Assembly: GCA_015063725.1 (NCBI GenBank)
Contig: SVTP01000022.1
Location: forward strand, 1 to 40,075
Reading direction: 5' to 3'
Length of the DNA: 40,075 nucleotides
From: Oscillospiraceae bacterium
GTDB taxonomy: Bacteria; Bacillota; Clostridia; Oscillospirales; CAG-272
Shown here: one piece after another, positions 8,613 through 16,880 of the stretch
Layout of the letters: each line of letters starts with the position of its first letter
Position numbering within the stretch: the stretch's first letter is position 1
Program-made: the position numbers and the translations under genes
The notes under the pieces: model-generated
The model's input: the letters and a program-made list of their open reading frames with translations, nothing else
Databases searched by the model: none
Told to the model about the DNA's origin: nothing

Positions 8613-9058
8613 AACTCTATATCATCAACGGCCCCAATCTCAACTTTTTGGGCATTCGGGAGCCGCAGCATTACGGAAATACCACCTACGAGGGGCTTAT
8701 CCAAATGATACAGAACCACGCAGGTGAGCTTGGCATTGAGGCAGTTTGCTATCAATCCAACCACGAGGGTGACCTCGTTGACAAAATTCAGGAAGCATAT
8801 TTGGACGGGGCAGACGGCATCGTCATCAACCCCGGTGCCTATACGCACACCAGCATTGCGCTCCTTGATGCCGTCAAGTCCGTGCAGATCCCTACCGTTG
8901 AGGTTCATATCTCCAAGGTAGAGGAGCGCGAGGAGTTCCGTCAAATCAGTTACATCCGCGCCGCTTGCCAAAAGGCCATCACAGGCGAAGGCGTCAAAGG
9001 GTACCTTATGGCAATGGACTTTCTCTGTGAATTTCTCTCCAAAGGAGAGAAGAAATGA
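8609..9058 (+). CDS. aroQ: Type II 3-dehydroquinate dehydratase
   Basis: Dehydrates 3-dehydroquinate to 3-dehydroshikimate; 149 aa, typical of the dodecameric type II enzyme. Seen are the start YIINGPNLNFLGIREP, with the catalytic Tyr expected in YGNTTYE, QSNHEGDLVDKI, NPGAYTHTSIAL and VHISKVEEREEFR. It overlaps the upstream fusion gene and the downstream aroA by ATGA junctions, so translation is tightly coupled. Confidence 0.95.
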   Translation: MKLYIINGPNLNFLGIREPQHYGNTTYEGLIQMIQNHAGELGIEAVCYQSNHEGDLVDKIQEAYLDGADGIVINPGAYTHTSIALLDAVKSVQIPTVEVHISKVEEREEFRQISYIRAACQKAITGEGVKGYLMAMDFLCEFLSKGEKK

Positions 9059-10266
9059 AAATTCGTATTTTTCCATCATTCGCACGTGGTCGCGTGAGCG
9101 CACCATCGTCCAAAAGCATGGCACACCGTTGGCTTCTTTGTGCCGCCTTGGCACAGGGAGAGAGCCGCATTTGCGGTGTTTCGGATTGCGAGGATGTGCA
9201 GGCGACCATTGACTGCTTGCGTGCACTTGGTGCAAGATGTGGAGTAGAGAAAAACGACGTCACCATTCAAGGCGTTGATTTTTGCAACGTACCCGGTGCC
9301 ACCTTGCCTTGCCGCGAGAGCGGTAGCACGATGCGCTTTTTCTTACCACTTTGCTTGCTTTCGGGTAACACAATGATACTCGTCGGCGCTCCCTCTCTTT
9401 TGCGCCGCCCCATGACCGTTTATGCCGACCTTTGCCGCGAGCATGACCTTGGCTTCGAGCAAACCGAGCAAGGCATCACCGTAAAAGGACCCCTGACCGC
9501 AGGCGAATATACACTCCCCGGCAACATCAGCAGTCAGTTTATCAGCGGCATGCTGTTTGCCCTGACACAAGTCGAGGGCGAGAGTATTTTGCACATTCTT
9601 CCACCGTTTGAGAGCCGTTCTTACGTTCTCCTCACCCTGCAAACGCTCGCCGCTTTTGGTGCGGACGTCGCATGGATAGACGATCTCACTCTCTGCATTC
9701 GCGGCGGAAAGCCGATGCGGGCGCAGAATATCACCGTTGAGGGAGACTATTCGGGCGCGGCGTTCCTGTCCGCTTTCAATCTGTTGGGCGGAGAGATAGA
9801 GGTCGACGGTCTTGATCCTGCATCCCTGCAGGGCGACCGCGTGTATCTTACCCATTTTGAAAGCCTCAAGCAAGGCGTAGCTACCATATCACTTGCAGAT
9901 TGTCCAGACCTTGGCCCCATTTTGTTTGCCATGGCGGCAAAAGGGCAGGGCGCCCACTTTACCGATACGCGCCGCCTGATCATCAAGGAGAGCAACCGTG
10001 CCGAGGCAATGGCAAAGGAGCTTCGCAAATTCGGCACGAATGTTGAGGTGCTTGAAAACGAAGTGATTATCACTCCTACAGATTTTCACGCCCCAACAGA
10101 GCCGCTTTGCGGACACAACGATCACCGCATCGTCATGTCGCTTGCCGTTCTTGCCACCGCAACAGGCGGTGTTATCGAGGGGGCGGGAGCTGTTGCCAAG
10201 AGCTTTCCCGATTTTTTTGAGCGCATCCGCGCACTCGGCATTCAAACCGAAATCATTACCCCATAA
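9055..10266 (+). CDS. aroA: 3-phosphoshikimate 1-carboxyvinyltransferase (EPSP synthase)
   Basis: Joins PEP to shikimate-3-phosphate; 403 aa, a little short for the family (about 425-445). Motifs: SSKSMAHR near residue 20 (substrate Lys), CRESGSTMRF at 86-95, GNISSQFISGM, EGDYSGAAF and GHNDHRIVMSLAV near the C-terminus. In the glyphosate-contact loop, the position of E. coli Pro101 is Phe95, while the glycine equivalent to Gly96 is kept (Gly90). It overlaps aroQ by four bases. Confidence 0.94.
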   Translation: MKIRIFPSFARGRVSAPSSKSMAHRWLLCAALAQGESRICGVSDCEDVQATIDCLRALGARCGVEKNDVTIQGVDFCNVPGATLPCRESGSTMRFFLPLCLLSGNTMILVGAPSLLRRPMTVYADLCREHDLGFEQTEQGITVKGPLTAGEYTLPGNISSQFISGMLFALTQVEGESILHILPPFESRSYVLLTLQTLAAFGADVAWIDDLTLCIRGGKPMRAQNITVEGDYSGAAFLSAFNLLGGEIEVDGLDPASLQGDRVYLTHFESLKQGVATISLADCPDLGPILFAMAAKGQGAHFTDTRRLIIKESNRAEAMAKELRKFGTNVEVLENEVIITPTDFHAPTEPLCGHNDHRIVMSLAVLATATGGVIEGAGAVAKSFPDFFERIRALGIQTEIITP

Positions 10267-10281
10267 CAAAGGAACCCCAAA

Positions 10282-11154
10282 ATGAAACCCCTGACAAAAG
10301 ATACCAACATTCTCATCGTCGGCTTGGGCGTTATCGGCGGCAGTTATGCGCGCGCCTTAAGCCGTCAAGGATACACCGTTCGTTGCATTACAAAAGAGCA
10401 AAAGGACATCGACTATGCGCTCTCCCTTGGTATGATCAAAGAGGGCAGCACCGAGGTCAAAGCAGAATTCGTGCAGAAAGCCGACCTCATTATTTTTGCA
10501 CTCTATCCGCACATCTTTGTGGAGTGGATAAAGGAGCATCAACACCTTTTTGCCGCAGGCACGCTCATCACCGACGTAACGGGTGTTAAGAGCCGGATCG
10601 TGTATGAGGTGCAAAGCATTCTGCGCCCCGACGTCGAATTTATCGCAGCACACCCCATGGCAGGACGTGAGAGCAGCGGCGTGGAATACAGTGACGACCG
10701 CGTATTTATCGGTGCTAACTATATCATTACTCCCACCGAGCGCAACACGCCCGAGGCAATCGAGGCTTGCAAAACCTTGGGTGAAGTACTGGGCTTTGCG
10801 CGTATCACCGAGTTGTCGCCAGAGGAGCATGACCGTATGATCGCATTCCTCTCGCAGCTTACCCACTGCATTGCCGTCACGCTGATGACCTGCAATGAAG
10901 CCCCTATGATGGAGCAATACACAGGTGACTCCTTCCGCGATCTGACGCGTATTGCAAAAATCAACGATGCCATGTGGTCTGAGCTGTTCTTGCTCAACCG
11001 CGAGGCACTGCTTGAGCAAATGGATGCCTTTGCCAACGAATTTGACCGCTTCCGCACACTCCTGAAGATAGGAGACAGTGACGGAATGCGAGAAACCATG
11101 CGCCGCGCGACCGCACGCCGGATTCTATTCGACAAACCTCAAAAATCAAACTGA
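10282..11154 (+). CDS. tyrA: Prephenate dehydrogenase
   Basis: Oxidative decarboxylation of prephenate to 4-hydroxyphenylpyruvate, the tyrosine branch; 290 aa. It has an N-terminal dinucleotide fold (ILIVGLGVIGGSYA), AAHPMAGRESSG with the catalytic histidine region, and the helical dimerisation half with FLSQLTHCIAV. There is no C-terminal ACT domain, so tyrosine feedback would have to act through the core or not at all. A GGAACC purine stretch precedes the ATG, 15 bp after aroA. Confidence 0.93.
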   Translation: MKPLTKDTNILIVGLGVIGGSYARALSRQGYTVRCITKEQKDIDYALSLGMIKEGSTEVKAEFVQKADLIIFALYPHIFVEWIKEHQHLFAAGTLITDVTGVKSRIVYEVQSILRPDVEFIAAHPMAGRESSGVEYSDDRVFIGANYIITPTERNTPEAIEACKTLGEVLGFARITELSPEEHDRMIAFLSQLTHCIAVTLMTCNEAPMMEQYTGDSFRDLTRIAKINDAMWSELFLLNREALLEQMDAFANEFDRFRTLLKIGDSDGMRETMRRATARRILFDKPQKSN

Positions 11155-11194
11155 AAACCCAAAATCAGCACATACCCGAAAGGAACCCAACGCC

Positions 11195-12226
11195 ATGAAT
11201 ATGGAATTTTACCGTAAGCTACCCATTCCAAAGGATATCAAGGAAGAGTATCCCGTATCCCCCGAGCTGCAAGCAAGAAGAGATGCTTGCGTAACTGAAC
11301 TGAAGAATATTTTTGAGGGCAAATCCGATAAGTTTGTACTTGTCATCGGTCCATGCTCTGCAGATAAAGAGGATTCCGTCCTTGACTATATTTCTCGTCT
11401 GCGCACCGTGCAGGATAAGGTCGCGGATAAGATCATGATCGTGCCGCGTATCTATACCAATAAGCCCCGCACCACAGGTGACGGATACAAGGGCATGCTC
11501 CACCAACCCGATCCCAATGCCGAGCCCGACCTTTTGAACGGCATTATTTCTATCCGCCGTTTGCATCTGCGCGCGCTTGCCGAAACAGGCTTTGGTTGCG
11601 CCGATGAAATGCTTTATCCCGAAAACCACCGTTATCTCTCCGACCTGCTTGCTTACGTTGCCGTTGGTGCGCGCTCGGTAGAGAACCAACAGCACCGCTT
11701 AACCGCCAGCGGCTTGGATATTCCCGTTGGCATGAAGAATCCCACCTGCGGTGACCTGACCGTTATGATGAATTCCATCACTGCAGCACAGCACTCGCAC
11801 ATGTTCCTCTACCGCGGTTGGGAGGTCAAGAGTGCGGGCAACCCCCACGCACACGCCATTCTGCGCGGATACGTGGACACCAAGGGACACAGCGCTCCCA
11901 ACTATCACTACGAGGACCTTGTTAACGTGTACGAAATGTACCAAAAGAGCGGACTTTCCAATCCCGCCGTTATCGTGGATACCAACCATGCAAACTCGGG
12001 CAAGCAATGCCTTGAGCAGGTGCGCATCGCAAAAGAGGTGCTCCATGCCTGCCGCCACTCCGCTGACATCAAAAAGATGGTCAAGGGCTTGATGATTGAG
12101 AGCTACATTGAGGATGGCGCACAAAAGATCGGACCCGACGAGGTCTACGGCAAGTCTATCACCGACCCCTGCCTTGGTTGGGAAAAGACCGAGCGTCTCA
12201 TTTATGACTTAGCAGACGTACTCTAA
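11195..12226 (+). CDS. aroF: 3-deoxy-7-phosphoheptulonate synthase (DAHP synthase), AroFGH type
   Basis: Entry step of the pathway, PEP plus erythrose-4-phosphate; 343 aa, close to the E. coli class I alpha enzymes. Motifs: LVIGPCSADKEDSVLDY, the PEP-binding IYTNKPRTTGDGYKG, GARSVENQQHR, VGMKNPTCGDL, VDTNHANSGK and GLMIESYIEDG, with Cys, His, Glu and Asp metal ligands in the expected places. I place the start at 11195, after AAAGGAA; an ATG two codons later is also possible. An in-frame upstream ATG lies inside tyrA. Which aromatic amino acid inhibits it cannot be told, so the symbol is generic. Confidence 0.93.
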   Translation: MNMEFYRKLPIPKDIKEEYPVSPELQARRDACVTELKNIFEGKSDKFVLVIGPCSADKEDSVLDYISRLRTVQDKVADKIMIVPRIYTNKPRTTGDGYKGMLHQPDPNAEPDLLNGIISIRRLHLRALAETGFGCADEMLYPENHRYLSDLLAYVAVGARSVENQQHRLTASGLDIPVGMKNPTCGDLTVMMNSITAAQHSHMFLYRGWEVKSAGNPHAHAILRGYVDTKGHSAPNYHYEDLVNVYEMYQKSGLSNPAVIVDTNHANSGKQCLEQVRIAKEVLHACRHSADIKKMVKGLMIESYIEDGAQKIGPDEVYGKSITDPCLGWEKTERLIYDLADVL

Positions 12227-12251
12227 AATCTCCGCAAGAAAGGAAGATATC

Positions 12252-13535
12252 ATGAGCAACTATAAAATCGAAACCAAATGCGTGCAGGGCGGCTATACCC
12301 CCAAGAGTGGCGAGCCGCGCCAGATCCCGATCGTGCAAAGCACGACCTTTCACTATGACACCAGCGAGGATATGGCAAAGCTGTTTGACCTTGAGGCATC
12401 GGGCTACTTTTATTCCCGCCTGCAAAACCCCACCTGCGATACCGTAGCCGCAAAGATCTGTGAGCTTGAGGGGGGAACTGCCGCAATGCTGACCTCGTCC
12501 GGTCAGGCGGCAAACTTCTATGCCGTTTTCAATATCGCCACCTGCGGTGACCACGTCGTATCCTGTTCCACCATCTATGGCGGTACCTTTAATCTCTTTG
12601 CCGTCACCATGAAGAAGATGGGCATCGACTTTACCTTTGTTTCTCCCGATTGCACCGATGAGGAGCTGGAGGCGGCTTTCCGTCCCAATACCAAGGCAGT
12701 CTTTGGCGAGACTATCGCAAACCCCGCACTCACCGTTCTGGATATTGAAAAATTTGCAAAGGCGGCGCACGCACACGGCGTACCGCTGATCGTTGACAAT
12801 ACTTTTGCCACCCCCATCAACTGCCGTCCTTTTGAGTGGGGAGCTGACATCGTTACACACTCCACCACCAAGTATATGGACGGTCACGGTTCGGCAGTCG
12901 GTGGCTGCATCGTTGATTCGGGCAACTTTGACTGGATGGCACACAAAGAAAAATTCCCCGGTCTTTGCACTCCCGACGATAGCTACCACGGCATTGTCTA
13001 CGCCGAAAAATTCGGGCAGGGTGGGGCATTCATCACCAAGGCGACCGCGCAGCTTATGCGCGACTTTGGTTCCACTCCCGCACCGCAGAGCGCATATCTG
13101 CTTAATCTCGGCCTTGAGAGCCTGCACGTCCGCATGGAGCGCCACTGCGCAAACGGACTTGCCGTTGCAACCTTCCTCAAAAACCATCCCAATGTTACTT
13201 GGGTAACCTATGCCGACCTCGAGGGTGACAAATATTATGAGATCGCCAAAAAATATATGCCCAAGGGCACCTGCGGCGTTGTCAGCTTTGGTGTCAAGGG
13301 CGGCAGAGCGGCGGCAGAGAAGTTTATGAAGCACCTCAAGGTTGCCGCCATTGAAACCCACGTAGCCGATGCGCGCACCTGCTGTCTGCACCCCGCAAGT
13401 GCTACCCACCGTCAAATGAGCGACGAGGAGCTCCTCGCAGCGGGCGTATCGGGCGACCTTGTCCGCTATTCTTGCGGTCTTGAGAGCGCCGAGGACCTCA
13501 TTGCCGACCTGAAGCAAGCACTTGAATCCATCTGA
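12252..13535 (+). CDS. metY: O-acetylhomoserine sulfhydrylase (Cys/Met metabolism PLP enzyme)
   Basis: Converts O-acetylhomoserine plus sulfide to homocysteine; 427 aa. Features of the family are YSRLQNPTCDTVAAKI (residues ~63-79), SSGQAANFYA, the PLP-facing VDNTFATPI, and HSTTKYMDGHG in which Lys207 should hold PLP. The length of about 427 and the N-terminal KIETKCVQGGYTP fit O-acetylhomoserine sulfhydrylases better than the shorter (about 380-400 aa) cystathionine synthases and lyases. The next gene, metA, makes its substrate. It follows aroF by 25 bp with GAAAGGAAG upstream, so it belongs to the same transcription unit. Confidence 0.9.
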   Translation: MSNYKIETKCVQGGYTPKSGEPRQIPIVQSTTFHYDTSEDMAKLFDLEASGYFYSRLQNPTCDTVAAKICELEGGTAAMLTSSGQAANFYAVFNIATCGDHVVSCSTIYGGTFNLFAVTMKKMGIDFTFVSPDCTDEELEAAFRPNTKAVFGETIANPALTVLDIEKFAKAAHAHGVPLIVDNTFATPINCRPFEWGADIVTHSTTKYMDGHGSAVGGCIVDSGNFDWMAHKEKFPGLCTPDDSYHGIVYAEKFGQGGAFITKATAQLMRDFGSTPAPQSAYLLNLGLESLHVRMERHCANGLAVATFLKNHPNVTWVTYADLEGDKYYEIAKKYMPKGTCGVVSFGVKGGRAAAEKFMKHLKVAAIETHVADARTCCLHPASATHRQMSDEELLAAGVSGDLVRYSCGLESAEDLIADLKQALESI

Positions 13536-13569
13536 TTTATACGAACATAACAAAAAGGAGTAGGACATA

Positions 13570-14517
13570 ATGCCCATCAAAATTCCCAATCAATTACCCG
13601 CCACCAAAACGCTCGCAGAGGAAAACATCTTTGTCATGACCGATGCACGCGCTGTTGCACAGGATATCCGTCCCTTGCAGATTCTGATGCTGAATCTCAT
13701 GCCCACAAAGATCGATACCGAAACCCAGCTCTCCCGTCTTTTGGGAAATACCCCCTTGCAGGTGGAACTGACGCTGATGCACACCACCTCTCACAAATCC
13801 AAAAACACGTCCGAGGATCATCTTCTGGCGTTCTATACCACCTTCGATAAGGTCAGGGACCGCTACTTTGACGGCCTTGTCATCACGGGCGCACCCGTTG
13901 AGATGCTGGAGTTTGAAGAGGTCGAGTATTGGGATGAGCTTTGCGAGATCATGGAGTGGAGCACCACGCATGTTCATAGCACATTCCACATCTGTTGGGG
14001 CGCGCAGGCGGGACTCTACTACCACTTTGGTGTAAAAAAGAAGGCGCTTGACAAAAAAATGTTTGGCGTATTTCCGCATATTGCCGACTACAAGCGCTCC
14101 ATGCTTTTCCGCGGTTTTGATGACGTCTTTATGGTTCCGCACTCCCGTCATACCACCATTGACCGAGAGGATCTCGAGAATATTCCCGGGCTGAAGATCC
14201 TTGCATCCTCTCCTGAGGCAGGTGTGTTTGCACTCTCGACCAAAAAGGGAAGACAGATCTTTATCACCGGACACCCCGAATATGATGCCGAAACTCTGGG
14301 GCGCGAATATTGGCGCGACGTCAATGCGGGCAAGCCTATCGAAATTCCTAAGAATTACTATCCCGATAACGATCCCAACAAAGCTCCTGTTTCTACATGG
14401 AGATCCTCAGCAAACCTTCTGTATTGCAACTGGCTAAACTACTTTGTTTACCAGACCACCCCCTTCGATCTGCAAAAGATCAAGGAGGCACACGCCGCAA
14501 CAGAAGAACCTGTTTGA
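13570..14517 (+). CDS. metA: Homoserine O-acetyltransferase (MetA family)
   Basis: Acylates homoserine to commit it to methionine; 315 aa, normal length. The active-site Cys142 lies in [10 protein letters not shown]. Residue 111, in GAPVEMLEF, is Glu. In the MetA family Glu111 is associated with acetyl-CoA use (Bacillus cereus enzyme) and Gly111 with succinyl-CoA use (E. coli), so I predict acetylation. That fits the O-acetylhomoserine sulfhydrylase encoded immediately upstream. AAAAAGGAGTAGG precedes the ATG. It is the last gene of the operon, and no SAM riboswitch is seen in the 34-bp gap before it or the 25-bp gap before metY. Confidence 0.93.
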   Translation: MPIKIPNQLPATKTLAEENIFVMTDARAVAQDIRPLQILMLNLMPTKIDTETQLSRLLGNTPLQVELTLMHTTSHKSKNTSEDHLLAFYTTFDKVRDRYFDGLVITGAPVEMLEFEEVEYWDELCEIMEWSTTHVHSTFHICWGAQAGLYYHFGVKKKALDKKMFGVFPHIADYKRSMLFRGFDDVFMVPHSRHTTIDREDLENIPGLKILASSPEAGVFALSTKKGRQIFITGHPEYDAETLGREYWRDVNAGKPIEIPKNYYPDNDPNKAPVSTWRSSANLLYCNWLNYFVYQTTPFDLQKIKEAHAATEEPV

Positions 14518-14547
14518 TTTTGAAAGGTCATACAACAATACAAAAGA

Positions 14548-14577
14548 GAACGCCCCTCGCATCGCGAGGGGCGTCTT
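14548..14577. terminator. Terminator between convergent metA and tlpA-like genes
   Basis: A perfect 10-bp stem CGCCCCTCGC / GCGAGGGGCG with an AT loop lies between genes that face each other. It is followed by TCTTGCTTTT on the plus strand and preceded by an A-rich stretch that serves the minus strand, so it probably stops transcription from both sides. Confidence 0.85.
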
Positions 14578-14588
14578 GCTTTTCCATA

Positions 14589-15272
14589 TTATCGAATCAT
14601 ATCAATTCCTCTTTGCAAAGTTTCTGCATTGATTGCTCCAATCGCGTTGGCAATCAAATAGCCATCCGCATCAATGAAGTAAGTGGTGGGGAGGGAATAT
14701 ACTTCATAGGTGTTGGCGGCATCGTATGCCGTGTCATAGAATACGGGGAAGGTGTATCCTTCTTGCTCAATGAATTCCTTGGCACTCGAAACGGTTTCGC
14801 GTCCGCCTGTCATATTGATCATTAAGAATTGCACTTCACCGCCAAGCTCGAGATATTTCTCGTGAAAGTCCGGCATCTCGCCCTTGCAAGGGGGGCACCA
14901 ACTTGCCCAAAAGTTCAAAACAATGGGTTTGCCAAAGAAATCCGAAAGCTTTACGGCATTGCCGTTAGCATCATAAACCGTAAAATCCATCGCGAGGGGT
15001 TCAAGACGAGGAGCGGGCGGAGGGGTTGTTTGGGCTTGAGATTCCGAATGTTCTGGAGTTTGCTCTTCCTCGCCGGCGATAGGTTCCTTTATTTCGGGAG
15101 TAGTCTCCCCATTTTCTGAAATGTCCTTTGGTGGAGTGGTTTGTTCCTTTTGTGCAGCGGGAGCATAGGTGTTGAGTTGATTTTGCGGTAGTTGATCTTG
15201 AAAATTACAAGATGTGACAAACATCATGATCAAAACAAGAGAAAGCGAGAGTAGTAAAAATTTCTTTTTCAT
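14589..15272 (-). CDS. TlpA/ResA-like thiol-disulfide lipoprotein
   Basis: A membrane-anchored extracellular thioredoxin-fold protein, 227 aa. The signal peptide ends in VTSC with lipid-attachment Cys22. A Pro/Glu/Thr/Gln-rich spacer (residues ~25-90) follows, then a TlpA-type domain with WCPPC (Cys126, Cys129), the GKPIVLNFWASW strand and the cis-Pro loop SLPTTYFID. It probably reduces or rearranges disulfides outside the membrane and receives electrons from the CcdA protein encoded 10 bp upstream. No cytochrome c gene is present, so a role in exported-protein disulfides or peroxide defence is as likely as cytochrome maturation. AGGAGG precedes the ATG. Confidence 0.92.
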   Translation of the reverse strand: MKKKFLLLSLSLVLIMMFVTSCNFQDQLPQNQLNTYAPAAQKEQTTPPKDISENGETTPEIKEPIAGEEEQTPEHSESQAQTTPPPAPRLEPLAMDFTVYDANGNAVKLSDFFGKPIVLNFWASWCPPCKGEMPDFHEKYLELGGEVQFLMINMTGGRETVSSAKEFIEQEGYTFPVFYDTAYDAANTYEVYSLPTTYFIDADGYLIANAIGAINAETLQRGIDMIR

Positions 15273-15282
15273 AATAACCTCC

Positions 15283-15945
15283 TTATGATAACAGGCCGAT
15301 CACCTGCTCAAATATTCCAATTGCCATCAAAAAGCCAATCAAAATCAAAAGAATTCCGCTTACGGTATTGATGACTTTATAATGTTTCTTTATCCAACCA
15401 AATGCGTTTTTGAGATAATCAATCAGCAGTGCACTGAGAATGAGGGGGATAGCCAATCCCAATGAATATAGGAAAAGCATCAGCATACCCTCCAGCACGT
15501 GTGCTTGCTGCGCTGCGAGCATCAATGCCGTTCCCAAGAATGCACCGACGCAAGGTGTCCAACCGATTGAGAAGACCATACCAAAAACAAGTGCTTTGAA
15601 GAAGCCCATTTTTTCAGGTTCGATGGTTTTTTGAATTCCTTTAAAAAATTTGAGCTCGAATAAACCGAGAAAACTCAATCCAAAGAAAATGACCAAAAGT
15701 CCGGAAACAACGTTAACTGCCACGCGATATTCGCGCAAAAAGCTACCAATGATTCCTGCCAAAGCTCCAAAGGCTACAAATATGATCGTAAAGCCGGTTA
15801 CAAAACCGAGTGCATTTGTTAGTGTTTTTTTCACCTTGCGCTGACCGCCACCTGCAAAATAGGAAATGTAAATAGGGAGCATTGGAAGCAGGCAAGGGGA
15901 GATGAATGTAAAAATGCCTTCTATAAAAACAAGTAAGTATTGCAT
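15283..15945 (-). CDS. ccdA: CcdA/DsbD-like transmembrane thiol electron carrier
   Basis: Moves reducing equivalents from cytoplasmic thioredoxin across the membrane to extracellular thioredoxin-fold proteins; 220 aa with six hydrophobic helices. The redox cysteines are in FISPCLLPMLP (Cys18) and GWTPCVGAFLG (Cys132), as in the CcdA family. I set the start at 15945 because GGAG lies 10 bases upstream. An in-frame ATG at 15960 (five more residues) has no ribosome binding site. It forms an operon with the TlpA-like lipoprotein, and the likely electron donor, thioredoxin, is encoded 1.2 kb away under a matching promoter. Confidence 0.92.
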   Translation of the reverse strand: MQYLLVFIEGIFTFISPCLLPMLPIYISYFAGGGQRKVKKTLTNALGFVTGFTIIFVAFGALAGIIGSFLREYRVAVNVVSGLLVIFFGLSFLGLFELKFFKGIQKTIEPEKMGFFKALVFGMVFSIGWTPCVGAFLGTALMLAAQQAHVLEGMLMLFLYSLGLAIPLILSALLIDYLKNAFGWIKKHYKVINTVSGILLILIGFLMAIGIFEQVIGLLS

Positions 15946-16002
15946 ATAGAATGTCTCCATTTCGTTTGCTTTTTACCAAGGATTTTGCCTTGTTACATTT
16001 TT

Positions 16003-16044
16003 ATTATACAGCAGAATAAAAATCTTTTCTGTGATAATGTCACA
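16003..16044 (-). promoter_or_regulatory. ccdA promoter with Crp-type site at -41
   Basis: On the minus strand a TATAAT -10 (plus 16003-16008) lacks a good -35 (CAGAAA at a 17-bp spacing). Instead, the palindrome TGTGATAATGTCACA (16030-16044) covers that region, centred 41 bp upstream of the predicted start at about 15996. That is the class II activator position known for E. coli CRP. The adjacent Crp-family gene is the obvious candidate activator. Confidence 0.7.
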
Positions 16045-16080
16045 CAAAATGCCAATCTTGGTAAATTTCTTTTATTTTTT

Positions 16081-16121
16081 ACCTGTTACAGGTTGATTTT
16101 TGACAAAAAAACGTGTATAAT
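16081..16121 (+). promoter_or_regulatory. Promoter of the Crp-family regulator gene
   Basis: TTGATT (16093-16098), a 17-bp spacer and TATAAT (16116-16121) form the promoter. A palindrome ACCTGT-T-ACAGGT (16081-16093) touches the -35 and is centred at -41 from the predicted start near 16128. It differs in sequence from the TGTGA sites, so a second regulator may act here. The TGTGA site at 16030-16044 lies at about -91 of this promoter. Confidence 0.65.
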
Positions 16122-16165
16122 GAACTCAATAAGCAGGATTTTTATATCCGGAAAGGATATCTTGT

Positions 16166-16819
16166 ATGGAATTTCAAGACTATTTTCCAATTTGGAGCAA
16201 GTTGGACCAGACACATAAAGCGAACCTAAGCTCGGCTGTTTTCTCAAAAAAAGTAGAAAAGGGAACCGTGCTTTATAATGCAAGCATGGATTGTACATCT
16301 CTTTTTTTGGTCAAGTCAGGTCAGCTGCGCGCCTATATACTTTCCGAGGAGGGAAGAGAAATTACTCTGTATCGCCTTTTTGATAGAGACCTGTGTTTGT
16401 TCTCTGCATCATGCCTGATGCAATCTATACAGTTTGAAATTACAATTGAGGCAGAAAAGGATACCGAGCTTTGGGTTATTCCCGTTCGAGTTTACCAAGA
16501 AATCAAAGAGAAGTCGGCTCCGCTTGCCAACTATACCAATGAAATTATGGCAACGCGTTTTACCGAGGTGATGTGGCTGATCGAACAGATCATGTGGAAG
16601 AGCTTGGATAAACGCTTGGCATCTTTCTTAATCGAAGAATCTGCCATTGAGGGGAGTTCTGTGCTGAAAATCACGCACGAGGGGATTGCCAACCATATCG
16701 GCTCTCACCGCGAGGTGATTACCCGCATGCTCAAGTATTTTCAAAATGAGAAAATGGTTTCCCTCACGCGCGGAACTGTTGAAATTATTGATGCAGATAA
16801 GCTTGCAGCACTTTGCTAA
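16166..16819 (+). CDS. Crp/Fnr-family transcriptional regulator
   Basis: 217 aa. Residues ~15-125 form a cyclic-nucleotide-binding-type beta-barrel (KGTVLYNASM, FLVKSGQLRAYI, EGREITLYRLF), then a long dimerisation helix, then a winged helix from ~168. The recognition helix HREVITRMLKYF has Arg182-Glu183-x3-Arg187, the same spacing as Arg180-Glu181-Arg185 of E. coli CRP, which read the TGTGA half-site. Cysteines at 43, 77 and 83 (DLCLFSASC) could sense redox state or bind a cofactor, but the FNR N-terminal Fe-S cysteine cluster is absent. Its neighbours are all thiol-redox genes, and the ccdA and trxA promoters carry TGTGA-N5-TCACA palindromes. I infer that it activates those promoters; the effector is unknown. 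GGAAAGG lies 9 bases before the ATG. Confidence 0.88.
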   Translation: MEFQDYFPIWSKLDQTHKANLSSAVFSKKVEKGTVLYNASMDCTSLFLVKSGQLRAYILSEEGREITLYRLFDRDLCLFSASCLMQSIQFEITIEAEKDTELWVIPVRVYQEIKEKSAPLANYTNEIMATRFTEVMWLIEQIMWKSLDKRLASFLIEESAIEGSSVLKITHEGIANHIGSHREVITRMLKYFQNEKMVSLTRGTVEIIDADKLAALC

Positions 16820-16837
16820 CGCATAAATATATTAATA

Positions 16838-16880
16838 ATGAAGAAATCCGCCGATGATTCGGCGGATTTCTTCATTTCTT
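16838..16880. terminator. Bidirectional terminator between the regulator gene and trxA
   Basis: A long stem, GAAGAAATCCGCCGA paired with TTCGGCGGATTTCTTC around a short loop, lies between two genes that face each other. T-rich sequence follows it and A-rich sequence precedes it, so it can end both transcripts. Confidence 0.8.

Noticed and set aside
13536..13569. SAM riboswitch or T-box before metY/metA
   Set aside because: The gaps before these genes are 25 and 34 bp, too short for any known methionine riboswitch.
16030..16044. Standard E. coli-type CRP site
   Set aside because: The half-sites are the same, but the centre is 5 bp rather than 6 in both copies, so it is treated as a distinct Crp-family site.
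16100..16121. TTGACA followed by TATAAT before the Crp-family gene
   Set aside because: The spacer is only 10 bp, far from the usable 16-18. TTGATT at 16093 has the correct 17-bp spacing.
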